Shown here: in pieces, positions 46,701-56,501 of the stretch
Position numbering within the stretch: position 1 is the stretch's first letter
Layout of the letters: every line of letters begins with the position of its first letter
Source of the DNA: Sisyra terminalis
Taxonomy: Eukaryota; Arthropoda; Insecta; Neuroptera; Sisyridae
Assembly: GCA_958496175.1 (NCBI GenBank)
Contig: OY292276.1
Span: 38,742,880-38,806,879, forward strand
Direction: 5' to 3'
Length of the DNA: 64,000 nucleotides
Notes under the pieces: generated by a model
Database searches by the model: none
What the model saw: only the letters and a program-made list of their open reading frames with translations
Told to the model about the DNA's origin: nothing
Position numbers and translations under genes: made by a program

Positions 46701-48672
46701 TAAAAACCAATCAAAATCTAATAAAAGTTTAAACTTTGTTTTAATCAAGTTGAAAAAGAAAAATACAAAGCAAGCAATATCCTTAAAGAGGCGGATTGCT
46801 ACGTTAGTGGATATTGAAATTATTATTAATGAAAAAATCGACCGCCTCGAAGAGCTTGGAAGGTAATTTAATTATTGCTATCAATTTTAATTATTCTAAA
46901 GAAGTGATGATAAAAAAAATTGAACTTAAGTAATATATTCTCCCCATCCTTTAATCTTTACATATATTTAAAACATCAAATGTTTACATTGATAATGAAA
47001 TTATCAAAATATATGCAGAAAAATAATGAACTGTATAATAACACGAAGCTTTGATTTAAAATAAAACTAATATAACTTTCTTTGTATTGAAAAAAAAAAA
47101 TTAAAAAAATTCCTTTTTCTTTTGAATATAAATAAAGGAAAAGTCCTATTTAACAAACATTGTTTTCTTTCATAATTTAATAAACCGAAAGAGCCTTTGG
47201 GCCATTTTAGCGTTCGCATGAAAAAAACTTTTATAAAAGTTACATTTAAAAGTAAATGAAACATTATTTTCATTAAAATGATAAACTTGAAGTTCCACTT
47301 GATTGAATTCATAAATCAATTGATTTAAATTTACGTAATTTATTTTTATGTCTACACTTTACTGGATTATATGATATGTGTTTGTTTATTTGTGAACAAG
47401 CAAATACAGACATGTGAGTGGAACATAATGGAAAAGTATTTGTATTGAGGCAATAGGTTGCAAACTGCATCTGAGAAATTGAAATGAAAATTTATTGTTC
47501 TACCACTGCTTAAGTGGTTCACATAAATAAAATGCTTTTGACTTTATTGGACATTCAAAATGGTTTAAATAATTATTTGGTTACCATACGACACATTTCA
47601 AGGTTTTACTTTTTTTATTCAATACAATGCTTCTAGTATTATCCATTAGTATTTCTTTTTAAGAATTATCTTTCTTCTTATATCTTTCAACTGTATTTTA
47701 GCAGTTATTGGTTGAAGCTTTAAGATAATCGTAATCCTTCCTTCGTATTATTGAACCAATCAGTTCATTATTAATAGTTTATTGTGATAATACTATGATA
47801 TTTGATGAAGAGAAAAGATTGGCTTATATCGCAGGAAGTAAATACATACAAGATGGCTTATTGGTTATAGATAGTTTCCTATGTTACTTCCTTCTCAATG
47901 TTCCAAAATTAGCTCAAACATTTAGACATTAGAATTGATATTAATTGTGCTTGAGACTTATAACATCGTTAAACTAAATAACTAGGGACATATTGTATTA
48001 TAAAATAAAAATTTAGTCTTTTTTTAAGTTTCTTAAGTTATTTTTTTAATTATTTTTTTTTTTTTTTGGATTGTTCAATCATTTTACAAATTTTTGCTTG
48101 GATAGGTTAATAAGTGATTTTGGGAATAGCGAAAAAAAATAGATAGAGCTTTGATCATCAAGGATTCTGAATTGTTCTTAGTAGTTCTACCATAACACTA
48201 CTGATATTGAAATTGTAAATTTTTGTACATTTTTATATAGGGTTTTAAGGTTCCTACCTGAAGTTCCTTCCTAAAGTTTCTACCTGCATTTAAGCAAAAA
48301 TATGTGATTATCTAAGAGTAGAATGGGTCGGCATAAAATACTGGTGTATTTATTTTTTAAAGCCAAAGCTTAAATTTAATTTCTTAACATTTGAAAGAAT
48401 CTGACTAGTTTATTTTTTTCTATAAACCAAACGTATGATGGTATACTATTGTACTCGTAATCGATTATGAATTAAAAGTTATTTGTTATTATTTTGTGAA
48501 CTCTAGCTTCCAAATTTTACAGTGTAAGTGCTTAGATTATCTGGTGTCAGAAACGGGGAGACCAGAGACAGTTTCAGAGTTGAAATATTTAGTTTTAAGG
48601 AAACCATATTTGTAGCCATTAATAATTTTACAGACTCCAGCTCCAAACGGTCTTATATTTAATACAGCGTAG
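43759..48672. other. AT-rich region with a GC-richer island at 45830-46100
   Basis: No gene was identified. The 45830-46100 island is richer in C and G. Several frames overlap there on both strands, none with a recognised domain; it may be a regulatory or exon-like element. A 7-bp inverted pair GAGGCGG/CCGCCTC lies at 46788-46794 and 46842-46848. A near-tandem CTCCTCCTGGAA occurs twice at about 44343-44372. Confidence 0.4.
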
Positions 48673-49062
48673 TTAATATTTGAAGCCTAGTGCTAAATAT
48701 GCCCTATTGTCTTATACTTATTGTCTTATACTTATAAAAGAGGGTATATATCGTTGTATATATCGCCGAATCCTAAAGATAGTTTGGAGCAGTCACGTGC
48801 AAAATAAAGAAGAGAAGCAAAACTCTAATGATATTTACGAGAAAGTTACTGTTCTTTGGTTACGTCATACAGAACGACAGATATCAACTATTCCAGCTCA
48901 TCATTCAGGGTCGGTTTGAAAGAAAAAGGCTCTGGGAAGAAGCAGGACATCAAGGCTAACCAAGTATCGTAGCTGCTTCGGAAAAAGCACTAGAGAACTC
49001 TTCCGCACTGCTGTATCAAAATTCTAAATAACTATGATGATCGCCAATCTTCAATGTTGAAG
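48673..49062 (+). pseudogene. RTE-like LINE ORF C-terminus relic, copy 2
   Basis: The + strand reads IYRCIYRRILKIVW in one frame. After a shift it reads TRKLLFFGYVIQNDRYQLFQ and LIIQGRF. After a further shift it reads KSTRELFRTAVSKF.ITMMIA. These match the chain W(I)YRRILKIxW...KxxYFGHVxRNDKYQLLQLIxQG...LFRxAVxKxxIAMMIAN at the end of RTE-like endonuclease-reverse transcriptases. Several frame changes and stops. It lies in the same orientation as, and directly upstream of, copy 3. Confidence 0.7.
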
Positions 49063-49109
49063 GGGCACCAAAAGAATAAGAAGAAGATGGGAATATTTAG
49101 GTGAAAACA

Positions 49110-49745
49110 AGATTAAGTTCATGATTCCAAGCGAGCCCGTACCCCAGTATATCTAAATCTTAATGGAGAGACAATGTAAAAGTGGAACACTTTAAGCACC
49201 TCCTTGAATGTCTTAAAAGTGGCCATGAGAAGTGGAGTACGGAACAAGAAATATGCAACTGCGTTGAGCAATCTAGAAATACCTTCACTAATATGACAAA
49301 ATTTTTGAGGATTGACCTTCATCCTTTGAATCGCACTTAAAAATGGTCAAGTGCTATGTGTTCCCCATTGTTTTAAACTAAATGGAAGGAGGAACTCTTA
49401 ACCAGAAGCTGAAAGACAAAATTGGTGCGTTTGAAATATGGTTGTATCATCGAATCCTGAAGAGAGTATGGAGAGATAATGGGCGAAATGAAGAAGTGCT
49501 AACTAAACTAAATACTAAAAAGCTCTTATGATTTCCATAAAGAAGAGAAAGTTACTGTTTTTCGGTAAGATCAAGTGTAACAAAAATATCGCCAGTTCTT
49601 CATTGTTAGATTGAAGGGAGAAGAGCTCTCGGAAGAAGAACATCTTTGCTGGTGAACCTAAGTGGGTAGTTTGGCAAAAGTACGATAGTGCTTATGAAAA
49701 CAAAACTACCATGATGATCGTCAATCTTCAGCATTTTCAATACTT
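49110..49745 (+). pseudogene. RTE-like LINE ORF C-terminal half relic, copy 3 (longest)
   Basis: It begins within the RT thumb region: KVEHFKHLLECLKSGHEKWS, then EQEICNCVEQSRNTFTNMTK. After a shift it reads MVKCYVFPIVLN.MEGGTLNQ, then KLKDKIGAFEIWLYHRILKR, then RDNGRNEEVLTKLN. This matches VEHFKYLG...EIxxRIxxAxxAFxKM...LVKCYVxSVLLYGxExWTL and EIWLYRRILKI. It closes with EGRRALGRRTSLLVNLSGWF and GKSTIVL, the same tail as copies 1 and 2. The catalytic RT core is absent and there are several stops. Confidence 0.75.
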
Positions 49746-51949
49746 AAAAAAAATCTTAAAATTAAAGACCTCATGCATTCTGTCCTCATTGTTTACGATA
49801 ATAATGCATTTCTTAGTTGGTGTTGGATATAAGTAACTATAAGAAATTTTTGAAAGTAATAATCAGAATTGTAGAGCGGGAATCTAAGCTATTCCAGAGC
49901 CAATTTTTCTAAGCACTGAGCTTTGAATCAAACTTTAATTCCCAAATCTTGACCATAACCAACCATAACATTTGGGACTGGAGTTGTATCCAGAGTCTAA
50001 AATGGAATTCGGAGCCGAAATTAAATTCATAGTTTTAAAATAATTAACTTCAGAGTTTTTTGATGAAAATTTCATCAAAATATGAATGATGGTAGTTATA
50101 AACTCTTACGTCAATTAAGTTTAGTAAATAATGGCAGTTATACAGAAGTAGCTAAAAAATAATAATATTATATATGGACCACTAAAAACCAAAGTGGTGT
50201 AAGTTACATTATTGTGATTTGAAGATATATATCACTTATCGAAATAGTTATAGATAAAGTTATAGATAGTTATAGATATAGTTATAGATATATTATAGAT
50301 ATAGTTATAGATAAGTACGAGGTATTTTTGCCTGCTATTTATCGTCATAATAATGAGGCTTTGATTTATTTCATTTTTCATTCAACAGTTCATTACCCAA
50401 GGAATTGTTTCAGTTAATAAAAGCGGAAAATTCAAATTCAAAATTATGACTTATATCCAAAGAGATTTATACCATTATGATTTTAAACAGCTTATATGCT
50501 TCTTACTAGCGATAGCCGGGCTTTTGACAATTTTGACTAAATACAAATTTTGCTCTGATCTTGATTTAAAGTGATAATAAACTAAATTGATTGATAAGCT
50601 TGGTTTATAACTAATACTAAAAGATATTTTTAATCAAGATAGAATGCAATTATAACAGAAAAATTTGTTTTTAATAAATAATTAATATGGCCAGTGCTTT
50701 GTTAATAAAACCAAGGGAGCAATAATTTCTTTTCCATGAATAATTTTAGTTTATTAAACTTATTGTGTGATGATTGAAGTACGCACATAACAAAACGTTT
50801 CATTAACAATATTTATTCGTGGTTTTTCAAAGCTTTCAGTTTAAAACAACGATAATTAATTAATCTTTTCCAAGAAAAAATATTTACCCAACAATAAAAA
50901 GTAAATGCGTCAAAAGCTTTGTTTTGTCAAAATGTAATTTTGATAAAAATTTAATAATGATAGATGAAAATCAACAAAATTAATGCTTTTTATAGCCTTG
51001 AAGCACAAATATTAAGCTTTAACATAGAAATTAAACGTTGCAAGAACGTTATAACTAAGTTGTTATTGTAGTTATAACAAAGGCTATAACTATGGTGTTC
51101 TATTGATTTTTTTTAAATCCAAATAGTATAATTGAGTTTTTCAATTTCCTTTTGTGATCAGATTTCACATTAGTTAGGATTTTTTTTAAAACAAAATTGG
51201 TTTTTAAAACTATGAAAGCCTCTCTCATTGTAACCAAATACTCATTGGATTTTTCAGTTAGTTTGTGAATTAAATCAAAGAAATATTTTACTTCGCTTTT
51301 GTATGCACAAAAATAATAGAACTCAATTTACTTATCAGATTACAGCCAGATCTTTTTTGCTTCATGTGGAAAATAATGTAGGGCCCTGTTGCTGTGTTAA
51401 AGCTAAGCAGGTCATCTGTTAAATAGTTAATTACTTTTTGTTGTCATTGTCCTCTATGCTAAATGAAATTCGCTCGTAATTATAATAATAATTGCATTGT
51501 TCATTTCATCAACTATATTTACATTTATGCTTGGAAACAAACATTTTAATTAATTAAACAAAATACTTAAATTTGATTAGTTCACGTTCAAAAGTTCAGC
51601 CATTAAATTATAGATTGAAAGTAATTATAATTTACTTTTTTTATGAATGGATTGTAAAAGAGGAAAAATTAAAAAATAAAACATTTAAAAAGTTTCTTAT
51701 ATATTCAGCTTGCAAAGGCTTTTCAAGACTTGAAGAGGGTTTTATCAAGTGGTAAAAAGTTTTCAGGTGCATATTTCCTCGTTTGCTTAAAACTTTTTTT
51801 GCTGAGGCTTTTTAATTTTCAGCCACTGCACCTATCAAATTAACGCTAATTGAATGAATGACTTTATAATTAGGGGTTTGATCAATTTAATTAATTCCTT
51901 AAAATATGATAAATTGATATTTTTTCATTATCACTTTATCTTCGGTGGT
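49746..51949. other. AT-rich DNA with a short minisatellite
   Basis: Apart from the repeat at 50245-50313, nothing was identified. The part at 49880-50045 has GAGCC/GGAGTTG-type words that hint at an old hAT-like sequence, but no termini could be paired. The frame 51573-51755 has no domain. Confidence 0.45.
50245..50313. repeat. AGTTATAGATA minisatellite
   Basis: About six imperfect copies of a 10-12 bp unit built on AGTTATAGATA, in direct orientation. The copies vary in length and one has lost AGT. A simple tandem repeat. Confidence 0.8.
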
Positions 51950-52262
51950 AATAATTGTGGCGCCGGCGTGTAATTATGACGAATGGGGTTGGCCGTATGC
52001 ATTTAATTTTCGCGTGTAATTTAGTTGGTGCACTCGCCTGATATCGACAACGTAGCTAATACACTATAAATCACATATAATCCATCTGTATCAGCCACAT
52101 TGGACACTCAAAACATCCCCGTACCCCAATCAAAGCCCATTTAGACCTACCTGTGTTTTACCTCTAATTGCACGGCGCTTCCACCATCACATAATATATT
52201 TGATTTGGAAATTGGAATGAGCCGACCGGAAAGGGTATCCCAATTGCTTTGTTTACGTCACT
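51950..52262. promoter_or_regulatory. GC-richer non-coding island, candidate enhancer
   Basis: A 300-bp block of mixed composition in very AT-rich surroundings. It begins near GGCGCCGGCG and contains TATGCATTTAATTTT (POU/homeodomain-like), GTGTAATTTAG, ACCTACCTGTG and TGTTTACGTCA sites. No open frame with a domain. It abuts a TA microsatellite. A regulatory role is an inference from composition and site density only. Confidence 0.3.
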
Positions 52263-52302
52263 GTATATAATAATATTATATATATATATATATATATACA
52301 TT

Positions 52303-52335
<33 letters not shown>

Positions 52336-52337
52336 TT
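52263..52337. repeat. (TA)n microsatellite
   Basis: Runs of TA dinucleotides interrupted by ACATTTA and GTA, about 75 bp in all. A simple repeat with no further content. Confidence 0.9.
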
Positions 52338-54749
52338 AACGGACAGCACTGTAAGCTCTATAATATGCAAAGCATGTTAAGCTCTTTGTTCAGTTAACGA
52401 GAATTGTAAAACGTTAGTGTAACATGTATTGCTTTATTATTATGTTTAAATATTCTAAGGTCAATATAATGAGAAAATAATTGTTAGTAAAATGTGTCAA
52501 TTGTACAAGAAAATTCAATACACATGTTACTTTTATATACACGCGAAAATAGCAGACAAATCGATCGCAACATATTTAAATTATATTTTCTTGTCCAAGA
52601 ATGTTCTGCAGTAGTTTTTCTATTTCTTTTGTCGATTTTAATTTTGCAGACGTACTTAGTTTGATATTTTTCTTTTTCGTCCATTCGTCATAGCAGAAAG
52701 AAAAAAAAGCATGAATTTTAGTTGGAAAAATTCACGCCAAGTACTTAGTTTCTTGTTCAGAATTTTTTCCAAGAAAATTACACACAAAACTTACAGTCAA
52801 ATAAGACAAGTATGAGATGGAGGGGGTGGCAGACTATGAACTATGATTTTCATTTCCTTTTTAAATAGCTTCTTGTGAATTTTTCTCGGTTTTTTTCATA
52901 GAAAATATTTGTGAATTCATTCACCTGTCTGAGTTTATATTCTACAAAATATGAAGGATTTTCTTTTAATGTCGGAGAACACCAAGAAAATTTCACAAAC
53001 TTGAATGTTTTGTTTTTGTTTTTAATATGAAAATCTTGAAAAAGGATATTATTCTTGATTTGCATGATATTTGCATTTGATATTCTCTTTTCATGTGTTT
53101 GCACTCTTGCTTGTTTGTTGTCGTTTGTTATCGTAAATACAGTGTTTTACTCGTCAACGATAACAGAACAGAATGTCAGTGAGCTGAAGCTCGAAGGGCG
53201 GATTTTCAGTCCCTAAAGCTTTTGGAAAACTTTTAGATTATCTACTTCTAAATTTATAATTTATTTGTACCAACTTTTTCTAGGTTCGTTCTCGTTTTAT
53301 TCATGTTTGTTGCAAAAGTAATGATAAGTTGAGAAGAAGAAAAATTCAAAATTCAAATAAACTTTGTATAAATATGAATGTAAAACGTCGCTAGTTATTT
53401 AATAACAATAAGTCTATTCCGTATAGAAAATTTTATTTAAATTGCATGCAACACGATCCTAGTTACATGGAAAATACTCATGGAATCACATGGAATATAT
53501 CAAAACCAGGTCATATTCAAACGAATAGTCCTTGTATGATTTTAAATGATCTAAAAGAAGACCAGTTATACTTTAAAAGTTTTACATTGAAATGCAATTG
53601 AATTGGTTGCATTATATTTTAACAAAAACATATATAAATTTTCCACATTCTTGGTTACTTGATATTATTTAATTGAAAACTGTTAATAATTTGATTTGTT
53701 ACTTCCTTGAAATTTAATTTGATTTTTTTTAACATTTGAAATGTATTTAAGAAAAAGTGTGGGTGAACTGACGGACGGATGTATGAAGTAAAACTTTTCG
53801 GAAACAGTCTAATTTTTTCCTGGGAATAAGGATCAATACAAATAAGCGTAGGGATTTTACTTACTTCAGTTATTCACTCATACACTATCGAATGAAATCG
53901 AAATGACGGATGAAAGAAATAACCATTATCAATTAGCTCAAATTTTAGACCTTTATTAACATATTTGGTTTTCACTTACGCATATATGTATTTTTCGTTT
54001 TCTGTCTTTGCCGACAAATATACCGATATTTGGTTATTACAATATTGATTTAAATTATTTTATTTTTATTTCAACTCTTGGACTAATTAGACTAATTGGG
54101 AGAACCTTGCTAGGGATAGGCGACGGTGAGGGGAAGTTCCACTACGCGGTAAACTAAACCTGCTATCAGGAAGAAAACAGAAAAAATTATTTCTTATTGA
54201 TGCGTAAATTAATCGTTGTTCATAACTATATACTTTGGTATTCAAGTAACATAAATGAATTATATTCTCATAAAGTTTTGTAGGAATATTTTTACGTGAG
54301 TGGAAAAATAAGATAGTTTTTTTGTAGAAAAGAGTTCATTTCCCAAAAAAATTAATAAGTAATTATTTTGTAAATTTGATTCAATCTAATTTGTTAAATA
54401 GCTTGGTATACCTCGTTGGAAATTAGTATCTTTTTTATTAAGCTTCCTCCAGTTTTTGGTAACCATTTTAATAACCATTTTGATAAACGCCAACTAACTT
54501 CAACTACTTGTAGTGATTATCACCTATATATGCTTTTAATAAATGGCTTTGATTAAACTAATAAAATATATGTTTCGTGCTAATAATTTTGGTTGGTTAA
54601 TGAAATGAATAATGCCTACGGGGTCAAATTATATTATTGCTTTTCATTGGAACATTTTTTTTTAATTGCTAAAATTATTATGAATTAGTAGAAAATAATC
54701 ACGATTATTACGTAAAAATAATACCAAAGTGATTCAAAGGCAAATTTTA
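52338..54749. other. AT-rich DNA without a recognised gene
   Basis: No gene was recognised. The segment 53891-54040 shares the exact 17-mer AATGAAATCGAAATGAC with 57071-57087, and looser similarity follows (TTTGATTTTCACT-type and a GTATGTGTT-type block). This suggests a dispersed repeat pair. Minus-strand frames at 52484-52684 and 52850-53104 lack domains. Confidence 0.4.
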
Positions 54750-55155
54750 TCACGTTAAGGATCAGTATATCTTTATCTAGCCTATACAATTTATCTTTCA
54801 GACAAAAATTTTTCCGGAAGATAGAGCAAACATACGTATTTTCATCCAAGAGATGTTATACTTGTAGGATAAATGTGTAGGAATAATTTGACTGACTAAT
54901 TTTTATCTGTAAGATAGCTACCTAAAGGATATGGTTTATCTATCGAGGATTGAAAATATGAGCCCTGATAGCCAGTATTTTCCTTTATGGATATAAGATA
55001 TTCTTACGATGGCTACTTGAAAAATAAAATATTATCTGTTAGATAATTCCAACATTTTTATCTTACATATATATCTACTATATCCTATAGTAAAAATATG
55101 CATCTTTTATCTCTGCCCAGGTAAATTTTATCTGGAAAATAAATTTCACTATCTA
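54750..55155. repeat. Head-to-head inverted pair of repeat family B
   Basis: Two arms of about 200 bp face outward from a centre near 54965 (GAGCCCTGATAGCC). The left arm, reverse-complemented, reads ATATTTTCAATCC, GATAGATAAACCATATCCTT, AGGTAGCTATCT, AAATTATTCCTACACATTTA and GAAAATACGTATGTTTGCTC. The right arm follows the same order with TATTTTCC, GATATAAGATATTCTTACGA, TGGCTA, GATAATTCCAACATTTTTA and AAAATATGCATCTTTTATC. The arms are diverged, so the pairing is old. Single copies lie at 28560 and 34145. Probably a MITE family; no coding capacity. Confidence 0.6.
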
Positions 55156-55778
55156 GATGTGAAAATAGCGTTACAAAATATTAACACTTTACAAACCGAA
55201 GCATTAAATTGATTATTATTTATTTTTTTTGTTTAACAACAATTTTAATTCTAAATAACTGGTTTTGTTATTTATTAAAGAAAAATTTAACACTAAAAAT
55301 AATTATATTTATGATTCTTCTGTTTGGGTGTTTATCACTGAACTTCTCCTAAATCTCTCTCCTAAATTTAATAACCAAATGGCCGTTAAAAATAAGAAAA
55401 TATTATCAGTTAACTATATGCATTCATAATGAAAAAATAATGAAATATTGTTTGTAGTGAAAGGGGAAGTCCGGGCAAAGTGGACACCTTAAGCTTTAAT
55501 GACCTATAGCAAGAAAACGTATAGACATAGAAATAAAACAATTGCTGAGTATGAATAAGTATTTATTATAATTTTTAATATAGTCATCAAAAATTTGGTA
55601 ACATCAATATTTTACTTAAAATTACTAACAATATTCAAATTAGTACAGCTATCCGCTTTGCCCAATCTACCGGATAAAGTGGATAGGACCATAGAACAAA
55701 GTGAACACATGGTAAATTAAAGAAAAAATACCGAAATCAATGTAAGAAGAATGCAATTAATGATAGATATATAGCTAC

Positions 55779-56057
55779 TTAATTTACGATTGAAAGATCG
55801 ATTGAAAATACAGCAAATACGAGCAAATACGTTTGAAGATCGTTCTCCTGTTCGTTGTTAAAAACCTTGCGAAAACGGCCAAGCTGAGCAGTAGAACTAC
55901 CTTTTTTCCAATGCTTATACAAAGTAGCATAAGGTAGGACATATTTTCTTGCTGTAGTTTTCACTGGAATACCAGCATTACAGTCTGCTATCGCAAGCAT
56001 CATAGCGTCCTCATTCCAATTGGCTTGATTAGTTTTCCTTTTATATTTGTAAACCAT
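55779..56057 (-). CDS. Truncated pogo-like transposase, pipsqueak-type HTH fragment
   Basis: 92 residues from an ATG at 56057. Residues about 13-53 form a psq/CENP-B N-type helix-turn-helix. It runs WNEDAMMLAI, then GIPVKTTARKY, then LPYATLYKHW, matching the GxxVxxAAxxYxIPxxTLxxHW pattern. LGRFRKVFNNEQENDL (59-74) is the start of the next region of such transposases. After residue 78 the sequence no longer fits the family and ends at a stop, so an internal deletion removed the catalytic domain. The product could still bind DNA if expressed. The frame is open and clean, which suggests a fairly recent deletion derivative. Confidence 0.7.
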   Translation of the reverse strand: MVYKYKRKTNQANWNEDAMMLAIADCNAGIPVKTTARKYVLPYATLYKHWKKGSSTAQLGRFRKVFNNEQENDLQTYLLVFAVFSIDLSIVN

Positions 56058-56115
56058 CTATAGCATTATAAAAGAAAGCCATTGATCAGAAAGCCTACCA
56101 GGTAAATTGAAATTG

Positions 56116-56135
56116 AAGTGGATACGTATCCACTT
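56116..56135. promoter_or_regulatory. Perfect 20-bp palindrome built from two transposon subterminal motifs
   Basis: AAGTGGATACGTATCCACTT reads the same on both strands. It consists of two head-to-head copies of the AAGTGGAT half of the GGGCAAAGTGGAT subterminal motif. It lies 59-78 bp upstream of the transposase-fragment ATG (56057, minus strand). It may bind a dimer of the HTH protein and could autoregulate transcription; that function is inferred. Confidence 0.45.
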
Positions 56136-56501
56136 TGCCCGTATTCTCTTTCCCCAATAGGTACTTGGTGCACCAAACCTAACCTACAACCAAATCCAAA
56201 AACAATATTTCCATAAAACTTGCAGTAATTCAACAAGAAAGCATACACTTTAAAAATACAAACAAGGCAAAACAGTAACGTCACATGTACATGAGTAATT
56301 ATAAAAATACTTACCTTGAAATATCGTAACAAAGTATCACTTATTTATTTTAACTATTTTTTTGTCCAATGACGGGTCACCTTACGCTAGCTCTGTTTGT
56401 TTACGATTGAGGAATGGAGCACGGATCATTTGCTCGAGCCATTTCGAAATATTGTAGGGTATTCGCTTTGCCCGGGCTATTTGCTATGCCCGGACTTCCC
56501 C

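Larger units (their letters stand above)
55463..56501 (-). mobile_element. Deleted pogo/Tigger-like DNA transposon
   Basis: 1039 bp bounded by a 15-bp perfect terminal inverted repeat GGGGAAGTCCGGGCA (18 bp with one mismatch). A TA follows the right end; the left flank has AA, consistent with a mutated TA duplication. Several copies of a GGGCAAAGTGGAT-like motif lie near both ends: 55474, 55651 inverted, 55672, 55696, 56128 inverted and 56461 inverted. It encodes only the N-terminal DNA-binding part of a transposase on the minus strand; the DDE catalytic part is missing. The pogo assignment rests on the pipsqueak-type HTH and termini and is not certain. Confidence 0.7.

Noticed and set aside
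49119..49322. 67-codon minus-strand frame
   Set aside because: Antisense shadow of the RTE-like relic read on the + strand.
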